From a virus, in the IMG/VR virus record IMGVR_UViG_3300025520_000006, positions 1 through 58,137 of that record: 58,137 nucleotides of DNA, one strand, 5' to 3'. Below are positions 15,216-24,154 of this stretch, piece after piece (the stretch's first letter is position 1; every line of letters begins with the position of its first letter). The notes beneath the pieces are model-generated. The model was not told the origin of the DNA. It was given only the letters and a program-made list of their open reading frames with translations, and did not search any database. Position numbers and translations under genes: made by a program.

Positions 15216-18200
15216 ATGGCCGTGACGCTGGAAGTCATCAGAACGCTGACGACACGGGCGCGCACGGAAGGCGTTGATGCGGCGCGTCGCGAGCTGGAGT
15301 CCTTCGCCAAAGCGCAGGACGGCGTCTCGAAAAGCAATGATAACGCCGCGCGCAGCGTGCTGTCGGCAGCGAAGTCTTTTGATGCGCTCGAGCGCTCGGT
15401 TGATCCGGTCGCCAAGGCGAACGCGCGCCTCTCCGCAGAGCAGGCCAAAGTCCAACGGGCGCTCAACGAGGGGTCTGTCTCAGCTGAGCGCGCGGCGAAG
15501 GTGCTCAGCCTTCTTGGCGCCCGCCATGAGGCGGCGATCGCGCTAACGCAACGTCATGCAGGCGCGACCAGTGATTTTACGGCGCGCCTGTCGGAGTGGA
15601 ACAAGCAGACGAATTCCGTCGCCGCGCGCATGTCGCAGTCGACGCAAGCGACGAACGACAACGCCAAGGCTGTCGGCCTTGCGCGTCACGAATGGGTCAA
15701 TCTCGGCCGACAGTTTCAGGACGTCGGCACGATGGCGGCGATGGGCGCAGCGCCCATGCAGATTGTGACGTCGCAGGCTGCTCAGATCTATGACGTGCTT
15801 GCCTCGAGTCGAGGCGGGACAAACGCCGCTTTGAAGGAACTCGGAACTGTCGCGCTGCGGTACGTGGTAAGCCCCGTCACGCTGCTCGCTGGCGCGCTGG
15901 GCGTCGCTGGCTATGCTGCCTATCAGTTTGCGGAACAGCAGAACGCTTTGCAGCGCGCGCTCAACGGTACAGGGCGCGCCGCCGGCGTCACGGCGGCGCA
16001 GCTGCGTGAACTTGCTTCAGCGCGGGCCGGCGGACTTAGTGTTGGCGAAGGGATTGGCCTCACGGGCCAATTCGCATCGGCGGGTGTTGCCGGACCGAAC
16101 ATCAAGACGCTGGTTTCTGACGCGCTAGCCTTTGCGCGCGCATTCGGCCTCGATATCGAAAAGGCCGGCGATGAAATCACCCAGATCGTTTCCGAGTCCG
16201 GCCTCGGTGCGTTCGAAAAGCGTTTCGGCGCGGTGTCGTTTTCAACGAAGGAAATGATCCGCTCGCTTGAGGTGTCGGGGCGGCATATCGAGGCCCAGAC
16301 GGAGAAGACGCGGCTCTTTGACGAAGAGGTCAAAAAGGCCAAGGACACATCGTCAGAACTTGAGAAAATCTGGCGATCGATCCGCAATTGGGCGACGACG
16401 CCCATCGCCGGGCTCGGGCCCTCGCTTGGTCGCATGTCCGCGGGCCCGACGCTGCAAGAGCAGCTTGCGTCCGCCCGCGGGGAATTCTTCAATCTGCGCG
16501 CCCAGCGTAACGGCGACGCCAGCTCTTTCCCGGGTGAATCCGCTGCAGAGGCGCGCGTTCTGGAGTTGGAGCGCCAGATCCAAGCTGAGCGCGAGAGGAC
16601 CGCCCAGGCGGCGCGCGAAGCCGATCTGAACCGCCGTTCGCAGATCGCCGGGCCGATTATCGACCGTCTGACGCCCGATGCAACGCGCCTGCGCGGGCTC
16701 AAAGAGCAGCTTGACGCCGTCAAGCCTCTGACCGAGACGGCGGAGGGATTGGAGAAGCTTGGCGACCGGGCCGGTGCGGCGCGGACTGTCGTTGAGCAGC
16801 TTACCTATCAGATCGACAATTTCCAGACCGCCGCCGACGTCATGCGGCAGGATAATGCGATCGCGGTTGCCGAGATTTCGGCGCGCACCTATGCGCAGCG
16901 CGAAGCAGTCGCGATGGAAAAGGCGCGCATTCAGGTTTTGCGCGAAACCGGCGATGTGAACCGCGCGGCGCTCGCCGCTGAAAACGAGCGCGCCAAGATG
17001 CTGGCGGAATCGGCCCGCAAGGTCGACGAGCTCGCCCGCACGTCTTCTGACAATCTTCGCCTATCGAAAATGCTGCCGTTCGATCGGCGCATGGCGGAAA
17101 TCGATATCGCCGAGCGTGATTTCCGGCGTGACAACATCCCGAATGCAGCGTCGCCGATGGCGGCGCAGTTCAATACAGCGGCCGACGCCGCGCATCGCGT
17201 TGCGGGCGCGTTCGATGGGCTGGCGAACAAGATCGGCGGCGCCGGCGGCAACGTCCTGCCGTTTTTCGCGGGCGGCCGCTCGCCGAGCGGGGCCGACCCG
17301 CGTGGGCTGTCGGACTTCATTCGCTCGGAAGCGGCGCGGATGGGGATCGATCCCAACGTCGCGCTGCGGGTTGCGCGCAGCGAGGGCTTGGGCAGCTTCA
17401 CCGGCGACGCCGGATCGTCCTTCGGCGCGTTCCAACTGCACCGCGGCGGCATTGCGAAGGGCGGCAACGCAGTTGGCGGGCTCGGCGATGACTTCTTTCG
17501 CCAGACAGGGCTCGACCCAAGCAACCCCGCCAATGAGCGCGCGACGATCAGCTTTGCGCTTGAGCAAGCGAAGCGCATGGGCTGGGCGCCGTTCCATGGC
17601 GCGGCGCGGGCCGGGATCGGGCGGTTCGAAGGGATCGGCGCCAACGATAACGCCGGCCTCTTGGCGCGCACGGGCGGCGCCTTCAACGATCAGCGCGAGG
17701 CGGCCCGCTTCGAAGCGATGGTCAAGCCGCTTCAGGACGCCAACCGCGAGATCGAGCGCCAGCGCGCCGCGCTGCAATCGCAGGAATCCGCGCTCGGCCG
17801 GTCAACGGCGGAAGTCGCGAAGGCGTCGAAAGAGCAAGAGCTGCTCAATCAGATGCAGGCGCAAGGCGCGCCGCTGACCGATCAGCTGCGCGCGTCGATC
17901 GGCGCGACGGCTGAGAATTACGGTCGCCTCGCCGCCGAGACGGAAGCCTTTGGAAACAAGCAGCGCCATCTTATCGAGAACCTAGACTTCATCCGCGGGT
18001 CCGCGCGCGACGCGCTCGGCGGCATTGCCAGCGACCTCCTACATGGAGCCAGTGCCGCGGACGCGCTCAACGGCGCATTGGAGCGGATTGCTGACCGGCT
18101 GCTGTCTCTCGCGACAGACCGCGCGATTGAGGGGATATTCGGTAAAACCGGATCGGCGAGCGGCGGCATTCTGGGCGGGCTTGGCAGTCTTGTCGGCGGA

Positions 18201-18650
18201 CTGTTTGGCGGTGGGACCGGGACAGTCGCCCCGTTCGCAGACGGCGGCATTGTCGGCGCTCCTGGCGGCAAGCGTGTCAACGTGCCGATGTCGGCGTTCA
18301 TCGGCGCGCCGCATTTCGCCAGCGGCGGCGCCGTTCCGGTGATCGCCCATGCTGGCGAGGTCATCCTGAATGCGGCGCAGCAGCGCAGCGTCGCGGCGGC
18401 GCTCACGGCCGCGCGCGGGTCAACAAGCAATGACAATCGCGGAACCGGGCCAATGGCGCCCACCCCTGTCACCGTCAATCTGATCGGCGCGCCGCAGGGC
18501 ACGAAGGTCCAGGAGACGCGCGACTCCAGTGGCGGGCGCCGGATCGACGTCGTTATGGATGAACGTATCGCCGCCGCGATGGGATCGCCGCAGGGCGTTG
18601 AGGCGGCGGGCGCCAATTACGGCATGAGCCGTAAGGTCGCGCGTCGCTGA
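15216..18650 (+). CDS. Tail tape measure protein with lysozyme-like domain
   Basis: A 1144-residue protein that sets tail length. The N-terminal half is a long coiled coil (MAVTLEVIRTLTTRARTEGVDAARRELESF onward), with a hydrophobic stretch near residues 210-240. Around residues 690-810 there is a transglycosylase/lysozyme-like domain (IDPNVALRVARSEG with a candidate catalytic Glu near 722, SSFGAFQLHRGG), probably used to breach peptidoglycan during DNA entry. The C-terminus is Gly-rich with the ADGGIVGAPGG and HAGEVILNAAQQ motifs of lambda-type tape measures. The gene starts 3 bp after the chaperone stop. Confidence 0.93.
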   Translation: MAVTLEVIRTLTTRARTEGVDAARRELESFAKAQDGVSKSNDNAARSVLSAAKSFDALERSVDPVAKANARLSAEQAKVQRALNEGSVSAERAAKVLSLLGARHEAAIALTQRHAGATSDFTARLSEWNKQTNSVAARMSQSTQATNDNAKAVGLARHEWVNLGRQFQDVGTMAAMGAAPMQIVTSQAAQIYDVLASSRGGTNAALKELGTVALRYVVSPVTLLAGALGVAGYAAYQFAEQQNALQRALNGTGRAAGVTAAQLRELASARAGGLSVGEGIGLTGQFASAGVAGPNIKTLVSDALAFARAFGLDIEKAGDEITQIVSESGLGAFEKRFGAVSFSTKEMIRSLEVSGRHIEAQTEKTRLFDEEVKKAKDTSSELEKIWRSIRNWATTPIAGLGPSLGRMSAGPTLQEQLASARGEFFNLRAQRNGDASSFPGESAAEARVLELERQIQAERERTAQAAREADLNRRSQIAGPIIDRLTPDATRLRGLKEQLDAVKPLTETAEGLEKLGDRAGAARTVVEQLTYQIDNFQTAADVMRQDNAIAVAEISARTYAQREAVAMEKARIQVLRETGDVNRAALAAENERAKMLAESARKVDELARTSSDNLRLSKMLPFDRRMAEIDIAERDFRRDNIPNAASPMAAQFNTAADAAHRVAGAFDGLANKIGGAGGNVLPFFAGGRSPSGADPRGLSDFIRSEAARMGIDPNVALRVARSEGLGSFTGDAGSSFGAFQLHRGGIAKGGNAVGGLGDDFFRQTGLDPSNPANERATISFALEQAKRMGWAPFHGAARAGIGRFEGIGANDNAGLLARTGGAFNDQREAARFEAMVKPLQDANREIERQRAALQSQESALGRSTAEVAKASKEQELLNQMQAQGAPLTDQLRASIGATAENYGRLAAETEAFGNKQRHLIENLDFIRGSARDALGGIASDLLHGASAADALNGALERIADRLLSLATDRAIEGIFGKTGSASGGILGGLGSLVGGLFGGGTGTVAPFADGGIVGAPGGKRVNVPMSAFIGAPHFASGGAVPVIAHAGEVILNAAQQRSVAAALTAARGSTSNDNRGTGPMAPTPVTVNLIGAPQGTKVQETRDSSGGRRIDVVMDERIAAAMGSPQGVEAAGANYGMSRKVARR

Positions 18651-19075
18651 TGGCGGTCCCTGTTTGGCCGTCCGAGCTTCCGCAACGCGTCTTGCGCGAC
18701 GGCTACAGCGAAAAGCTGCGCGACGGGCGCCTGTTCTCGCGCACGCAATCCGGGCCGGGCAAGGTGCGCCGACGCTATTCGTCGGCCGTGTTGCCCGTGT
18801 CCGCGTCTACCATCGTCACTTATGCGCAGAAATCGCGTCTAGAGCGGTTCTGGATCGAGGAAACGGCTTACGGGTCGCTCCCGTTCATCATGCCGGACCA
18901 GACGCATGACGGGCTCCCGCTGCTTGATGGCGGCGGCCTTCCGGTTCTGGACGGCGGCGGCTTGCCGATCTTGGTGACGGCCAACTGGCTGGTGCGCTTC
19001 GCGCAAGAGGTGCCGCAGTTCACGCCGTGGGGTCTGCAATTTACAGCCTCTTTCCAACTTGACGTGCTGCCGTAA
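18650..19075 (+). CDS. Minor tail protein (tail-tip, lambda gpM-like position)
   Basis: A 141-residue protein immediately after the tape measure, sharing one base with it. A near-repeat LLDGGGLP-VLDGGGLP-ILV occurs at about residues 90-108. By order it should be the first tail-tip component beneath the tape measure. Function inferred. Confidence 0.7.
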   Translation: MAVPVWPSELPQRVLRDGYSEKLRDGRLFSRTQSGPGKVRRRYSSAVLPVSASTIVTYAQKSRLERFWIEETAYGSLPFIMPDQTHDGLPLLDGGGLPVLDGGGLPILVTANWLVRFAQEVPQFTPWGLQFTASFQLDVLP

Positions 19076-19587
19076 TGGCCGTCATTCCGCTCACAGTTCG
19101 CACGGCGATGTATGCCGAGCACAGCGAAGAGGTCGAAGTCGCGCTCGTCACGATCACACACGCCGATCTTGACGCGCCGGTGCGGGTATCAAGCGACCCG
19201 ACGTCGCGGCTGAGCACGGACCCGCTGCGCTACGGAACGTCCTCGCGCGGCAATGAATATGACTTCGTGCTGATGTCGGCGATCGTCCCGGATGACCGCA
19301 AGGGGACGCCACCGCGTGTCGCGCTGGTCTTCGACAATGTCGAATCCAACTTTATCGAAACGGCGCAGTCTTTCATCAATCCGGCGCATGCAGATATCGA
19401 GCTGGTTCTGGCCTCGGCGCCGGACACGGTGATCCAGGCCTATCGCGGGCTGCGCATCGTGCGCTGCACGTTCGACGACGCCTCGGCGACGTTCGATCTG
19501 TCGCGCGAGCCGTTCACGACTGAGCCGTTCGGCGCGCGGCAAGACAAACCAAGATTCCCAGGCCTGCACGGGTTGGCGAGCGCATGA
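19075..19587 (+). CDS. Tail-tip protein, DUF1833 family (lambda gpL-like position)
   Basis: A 170-residue protein. The segment DPLRYGTSSRGNEYDFVLMSAIVPDD is characteristic of DUF1833 phage tail proteins. It sits between the first tail-tip protein and the NlpC/P60 peptidase, as in lambda-like tip clusters. Confidence 0.82.
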   Translation: MAVIPLTVRTAMYAEHSEEVEVALVTITHADLDAPVRVSSDPTSRLSTDPLRYGTSSRGNEYDFVLMSAIVPDDRKGTPPRVALVFDNVESNFIETAQSFINPAHADIELVLASAPDTVIQAYRGLRIVRCTFDDASATFDLSREPFTTEPFGARQDKPRFPGLHGLASA

Positions 19588-19781
19588 CCGACGACCTTGT
19601 GGTTAAAATGCAGACGGCGATCTCCGGCCTCCCTGTCGATAAGGTCGCCAGCTTCCACGCGCGGTTTCTCGCATATCTTGAGGCGGGGCTTGTCGACGAT
19701 CTGCGCGCGCTCAGCGATGTAGAGTTCGGCGATTGCGACGCGATGGCGTTGCAGGTCGTCTGGCGCGAGCGCCGCCCCTGA
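19584..19781 (+). CDS. Small protein in the tail-tip cluster
   Basis: A 65-residue, acidic, helical protein. Its ATG overlaps the previous stop (ATGA), and its own stop (19779-19781) overlaps the ATG of what looks like the original start of the NlpC gene, duplicated here as ATGCACTGGAGC. No domain recognised. Confidence 0.7.
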   Translation: MTDDLVVKMQTAISGLPVDKVASFHARFLAYLEAGLVDDLRALSDVEFGDCDAMALQVVWRERRP

Positions 19782-20004
19782 TGCACTGGAGCAGTGAATG
19801 ATAATTGTCGTTCCCGGTTTTTGCGGCGTGATCGCGGGGTTTATGCTTGCCGCGCTATGGATCGGCCTGTCTATGCTGGTCGGGTTTCAGCAGCCGGACC
19901 CAGACCAGCTTCTAGGGCTGGTAATGGTTTGCGCGGTCGTCGCGCCAATTATCGCGGTCGGGATTGTGATGTCCCTCGAACTCAAATCATAAATGCACTG
20001 GAGC
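19781..20004. repeat. 12-bp direct repeats flanking the inserted membrane gene
   Basis: ATGCACTGGAGC occurs at 19781-19792 and again at 19993-20004, 212 bp apart. The first copy would start a 6-residue frame that soon meets a stop; the second starts the peptidase. The layout is what a short insertion with duplication of the target leaves behind. Confidence 0.75.
19798..19992 (+). CDS. Small membrane protein inserted in the tail-tip cluster
   Basis: 64 residues with two predicted membrane helices (about 1-26 and 38-60). It is bounded by a 12-bp direct repeat: the first 12 bases of the NlpC gene occur both upstream (19781-19792) and at the actual NlpC start (19993-20004). It may be a late insertion. 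Candidate roles are a superinfection-exclusion or envelope-modifying protein; this is inference. Confidence 0.6.
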   Translation: MIIVVPGFCGVIAGFMLAALWIGLSMLVGFQQPDPDQLLGLVMVCAVVAPIIAVGIVMSLELKS

Positions 20005-20403
20005 GCGCGCTACATCGGTCTGCCGTGGCTCCCTGGCGGGCGCACGCGCGACGGCGTCGATTGTTGGGGGCTAATGACCCTCGTCTACGCCGAGGTCGCC
20101 GGTGTCCCGCTTGACCCCCTCAACGGGCTTTACGTCACAGCCGAAGAGCGCGAGGACATCGCGCGTATCGTCGATGGGCAGTGCGCGCATGGGCCGTGGG
20201 TCAAGGTCGAAGCGGGCGACGAGCGCGAAATGGATATCCTGCTGTTCCGCTGTTTCGGGCTGCAAAGCCATGTCGGCGTCGTCTGCGGCCGCGGGCTGAT
20301 GCTGCACGCGACGTCCGGCAAGGACAGTTCAATCGAGCGCTATGCGGACGGACGATGGCTGCCGAGGCTCATGAGCGCATGGCGTCACGAGGAGCTGGCG
20401 TGA
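19993..20403 (+). CDS. NlpC/P60 tail-tip peptidase
   Basis: A 136-residue cysteine peptidase. The catalytic cysteine lies in DCWGL (Cys24), and His93 (QSHVGVV) and His105 complete the NlpC/P60 site. Such proteins (lambda gpK type) are tail-tip components that cut cell-wall peptides during infection. Its stop overlaps the next GTG start. Confidence 0.9.
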   Translation: MHWSARYIGLPWLPGGRTRDGVDCWGLMTLVYAEVAGVPLDPLNGLYVTAEEREDIARIVDGQCAHGPWVKVEAGDEREMDILLFRCFGLQSHVGVVCGRGLMLHATSGKDSSIERYADGRWLPRLMSAWRHEELA

Positions 20404-22898
20404 GCGCGCCCAGCGGCGCGCGCATCATCGCGCAGCCCTATCTCGATGGCGGCCGGCGTCTCGACGCGGTGGCGCCGGCGGGATCGACGATATTTGAGAT
20501 TGTCGCTATCGCCATCCCCGGCGTGCCTGAGCCGCTGTTGCCGCATGTGCGCGTCACCATCGGCGAGACGGTCATCCCGCGCGAAATGTGGATGCGAGTC
20601 CGGCCGAAGCCGACGACGATCGTCATCGTGCGGGTTGCGCCTGGCAATCGTGGCGCGCTGCGGGCAGCGCTCTCCATCGCGGTTGGCGTCGCGGCGCTCG
20701 CGGTCGGGCAGGTCTGGGCGGCGCCGCTCGCCGGCGCGCTCGGCTTTGGCGGCTCGGCGCTCGCCACGGGCATCGCCCAAGGCGTGCTCAGCGGCACGGT
20801 GCTGCTCGCCGGCACGTTCCTGATCAACTCGCTTGTGCCGCTGCGCCAGGATCAGGCGCAGGGCGCGGGCATCGCGCAGAGTCCGACATACGCTATCCAG
20901 GGCTTTCGCAACGTCGCCAATCCCGACGGCGTCGTGCCCTGCGTGATGGGCAAGGTTCGCTTCGCACCGCCATATGCGGCGCTGCCCTATACGGAAGTCG
21001 CCAACGGCGAGACCTATATCCGCGCGCTGTTCCTCGTCGGCTACGGCCCGGTCGCCATTCGCGACATCAAACTCGGCGACACGCCGATCGAGAATTTCAA
21101 GGAAGTCGAGGTCGAGGTCCGCGAGGGCTACCCCGACGACGAGCCGGTCACGCTCTACCCATCGCAGGTGCTCGAAGAACGCCTGTCGATCGACCTCAAT
21201 CAGGCCTATGTCGGCACCTACGGACCGCACACGCGGTTCACGGCGTCCGACGCCGACGAAGTCTCGCTCGATATTGCCTTCGCCAACGGCCTCTTTTGGA
21301 TGCGCACGGTCGTCGCTGGGTCGACATCGACGACATTTCCGCTGCCGCTGACAGTGACGGTCCGCATCCGCATGCGGCTGAACGGCGTCGGGTCGTGGAC
21401 GACGGTTACGGATTGGTCGATCTCGGCGTTCACGCAAAAGCCCTATAGCGCTTCCTATCGCTGGCGGCTCCCGGCGCGCGGCCGCTACGAAATTGAGGTG
21501 ACGCGCCTCACCGCCGACCTCGACGAACTGAACGCGTGGCAGCAAAATGACCAGTTCGTTTCGGTCTCGCTTTGGTCGGCGATCCGCAGCTATCGCCCGG
21601 AATATCCGCTGAACTTCAACCACCCGCTGGCCGTGATCGCGGTGCGGGCGCGCGGCTCCAAGCAACTGAACGGTGTCATCGACAATCTGAATTTGGAAGC
21701 CTCGCGCGTCTGCCTCGATTGGGACGGCGCAGATTGGGTCGAACAGGAGACGCAAAACCCTGCGGCGCTGCTGCGCTACGCGATGCAGGGACCGATGGTC
21801 GCCTATCCGCTTGAGGATGACGAAATTGATCTTGCGGGTCTCGAAGACTTCCACGACTTCTGCGCGGACAAGAGCCTCACCTATAACCGCGTTCACGATT
21901 TCGAGCAGTCCGTGTTCGACGCATGGAGCGACATCGCGGCGGCCGGTAGAGCCTCCCCGCGAGACGACGGCGAGCGCTGGGGCGTCGTTATCGATCGCAC
22001 GCAGACGATCACCATGCAGCACATTACCGCGCGCAACTCCTGGGGCTTCTCCGGCGCGCGCGATTACGTGCGCCTCCCCGACGCTTTCCGTGTCAAGTTC
22101 TATGACGAGACGAACAGCTACAAAATGGCAGAGCGCGTCGTGCCGTGGCCGGGGTTCCTTGGCGAGCCGGTCATCACGGAAAGCATCGAGCTCCCCGGCG
22201 TAACCGCCCCGGATCAAGTCTGGATCGAAGCGCGACGCCGGCAATACGAGCTGATCCACAGGCGCGACGTTTATTATGCGACGATGGACTTCGAGGGTGC
22301 CTGCGCGCGCCGCGGCGATCTCGTTTTGCACAGCCATGATGTGCTGAAGCGCACAAACATTTCGGCGCGGGTCAAATCGGTGTCGGGAACAGCCGTCACG
22401 CTCGACGACTTCGTGACGATGGAGGACGGCAAGACCTACGCTCTCCGCTTCCGCAAACTGCCAGATTCGGAAGGCGACGATCTCAGCATTTTGCGCAGTG
22501 TGACGACGGTTGTGGGCGAGCACGACACGGTTTTCATCACCGGCTCCGGTGTGCTGCCCAACGTCGGCGATCTGGCAATGTTCGGCGAGTCCGACAGCGT
22601 CACCAAGGAAATGATCGTTCGCGAAGTTGAGGGCGCCGAGGATCTGGCGCGCCGCTTCACGCTGGTCGACCACGCGCCGCAGATCGAAACGCTCGCCGAC
22701 GCGGAAGTGCCGCCGGATTGGAACGGGCGCTTTGGCGAGATCGCATGGCCGTATCTGCAATGGGGATCTGGCGACGTTCTGTCGTGGGGTGACGAGCTGC
22801 TTTCGTGGGGCACGGCGCTCGACACGCCCGGTCTCAAATGGGGGCCTAACAACCGACTGACATGGGGCGGCGATGATCTGCTCTGGGGGAACGCATGA
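20400..22898 (+). CDS. Tail-tip/host-specificity protein, TipJ-like
   Basis: An 832-residue protein with a GTG start in a GTGA overlap with the peptidase gene. The early MWMRVRPKPTTIVIVRVAPG segment and two hydrophobic stretches (about residues 85-145) are typical of TipJ/gpJ N-termini. The remainder is beta-rich, ending in tryptophan-rich repeats of the type LQWGSGD / LSWGDE / LKWGPN. It is the central tail hub that contacts the receptor. The frame is open upstream to 20181, but that part overlaps the peptidase gene and is not needed. Confidence 0.88.
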   Translation: MSAPSGARIIAQPYLDGGRRLDAVAPAGSTIFEIVAIAIPGVPEPLLPHVRVTIGETVIPREMWMRVRPKPTTIVIVRVAPGNRGALRAALSIAVGVAALAVGQVWAAPLAGALGFGGSALATGIAQGVLSGTVLLAGTFLINSLVPLRQDQAQGAGIAQSPTYAIQGFRNVANPDGVVPCVMGKVRFAPPYAALPYTEVANGETYIRALFLVGYGPVAIRDIKLGDTPIENFKEVEVEVREGYPDDEPVTLYPSQVLEERLSIDLNQAYVGTYGPHTRFTASDADEVSLDIAFANGLFWMRTVVAGSTSTTFPLPLTVTVRIRMRLNGVGSWTTVTDWSISAFTQKPYSASYRWRLPARGRYEIEVTRLTADLDELNAWQQNDQFVSVSLWSAIRSYRPEYPLNFNHPLAVIAVRARGSKQLNGVIDNLNLEASRVCLDWDGADWVEQETQNPAALLRYAMQGPMVAYPLEDDEIDLAGLEDFHDFCADKSLTYNRVHDFEQSVFDAWSDIAAAGRASPRDDGERWGVVIDRTQTITMQHITARNSWGFSGARDYVRLPDAFRVKFYDETNSYKMAERVVPWPGFLGEPVITESIELPGVTAPDQVWIEARRRQYELIHRRDVYYATMDFEGACARRGDLVLHSHDVLKRTNISARVKSVSGTAVTLDDFVTMEDGKTYALRFRKLPDSEGDDLSILRSVTTVVGEHDTVFITGSGVLPNVGDLAMFGESDSVTKEMIVREVEGAEDLARRFTLVDHAPQIETLADAEVPPDWNGRFGEIAWPYLQWGSGDVLSWGDELLSWGTALDTPGLKWGPNNRLTWGGDDLLWGNA

Positions 22899-24145
22899 CA
22901 ACCGATCTGAAAGCGCTAACGGCGGATACTTCAATCCCAGATACCGCTCTCATCTTCGGGGCTGATGATCCGACCAGCGCTCAGCCGAGCGTCTATCCGA
23001 TCGACGACGTGAAAGCGAAAGTGCTCGAGGCCCCAGCGGAATTGGAGGCATCAACAACGGCCGCTGCCTCGCTGAATGTTCCGCACGGCGTCGCGCCAAC
23101 ATCTCCGGTCGATGGCGACATTTGGACAACGACAGCAGGCATCTACGCGCAGCTGAACGGCACGACCAGCCAAATTGCGATCGCGGCGAGCATGGCGTCG
23201 ACCTACGCGAAACAGATCGTCATCCAGGTTTTTACCTCGAACGGCACCTACGCCCCTACCGCAGGAATGAAGCTTGCCGAGGCGTTCGCGTTCGCGGGGG
23301 GGGGTGGCGGCGGGTCTGGCGCGCGGCGGGCGGCGGGCGCGATCGCATCCGGAGGCGGAGGCGGCGGAGGTGGCGGTAAAGCGTGCGGGAAGTTTACTGC
23401 CGCGCAGATCGGCGCATCGCAAACGGTCACGATCGGCGCAGCGGGAACCGGCGGCACAGCGCAGACGTCGGATTCCACGGCGGGCAATAACGGCACAGCG
23501 GGCGGCGCGACGTCGCTCGGGTCGCTGCTCTATGCGGGCGGCGGTGGCGCTGGCTCGGGCGGCGGCCTCGCGGCGGGATCGGGTGGCGGTGGCGGGGGCG
23601 GCACCGTCAGCATGGGGGCGAGTGCGAACGCAACCGGCGCAACGGGCGGTTTCGGCGCGTTTACGATCGGAAGCGGCGGCAGTGCCGCAGCGGGGGCCGG
23701 CGTTACGTCGGGCTCGGGCATCGGCTCCGGCGGCGGCGGCGGTCCGGCAGCAGGAACGATTGGGACCGCGGGCGGCGCCGTCAACACGGAAGCCGGAGCG
23801 ACCGGCGGCGGCTCGGGCGGCGGCATCACGGCGGCCGATGCGATGAGCAGCGGCGGCGCGGGCGGCACGACTTACGTTAGCGGCGCGGTGGTCGCGGCGG
23901 CAGGCGGAGCAACTGGCGTCGCGGGTTCCGCCGGCGCGACATACGCAAACTCGACCGGACCTCTCGACCGGGCCGGCGCAGGCGGCGGTGGCGGCGGGTC
24001 GCACGCGACGACCCCCGGCGCAGGCGGCGTTGGCGGCCTAGGAGGCGGCGGTGGCGGCGGAGGCGGCGCGGTGCGGAACGGCGCGAACTCCGGCGCCGGT
24101 GGCAACGGCGGCGCCGGTCTGATGATCATCGTTGAATATTTCTAA
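22895..24145 (+). CDS. Polyglycine tail-tip adhesin
   Basis: A 416-residue protein overlapping the preceding stop (ATGA). Residues 1-105 form an ordinary tail-attachment region (SPVDGDIWTTTAGIYAQLNG). From about residue 130 to the end it is dominated by long glycine runs separated by short variable segments, and closes with MIIVEYF. This resembles polyglycine-sandwich adhesins such as T-even gp38 and the GGxG tail proteins of other siphoviruses, in which the loops bind receptors. A nine-G homopolymer lies at 23296-23304. Confidence 0.8.
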   Translation: MTTDLKALTADTSIPDTALIFGADDPTSAQPSVYPIDDVKAKVLEAPAELEASTTAAASLNVPHGVAPTSPVDGDIWTTTAGIYAQLNGTTSQIAIAASMASTYAKQIVIQVFTSNGTYAPTAGMKLAEAFAFAGGGGGGSGARRAAGAIASGGGGGGGGGKACGKFTAAQIGASQTVTIGAAGTGGTAQTSDSTAGNNGTAGGATSLGSLLYAGGGGAGSGGGLAAGSGGGGGGGTVSMGASANATGATGGFGAFTIGSGGSAAAGAGVTSGSGIGSGGGGGPAAGTIGTAGGAVNTEAGATGGGSGGGITAADAMSSGGAGGTTYVSGAVVAAAGGATGVAGSAGATYANSTGPLDRAGAGGGGGGSHATTPGAGGVGGLGGGGGGGGGAVRNGANSGAGGNGGAGLMIIVEYF

Positions 24146-24154
24146 GGAACGAAA

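Noticed and set aside
20385-22934. An 849-codon open frame on the minus strand opposite the TipJ-like gene
   Set aside because: It mirrors the codon pattern of the plus-strand gene in GC-rich DNA, has arginine-rich composition and no domain, and lies antisense to a well-supported tail gene.
23051-24004. A 317-codon minus-strand frame opposite the polyglycine adhesin
   Set aside because: Glycine codon runs read backwards give arginine, alanine and proline. No start signal and no domain.
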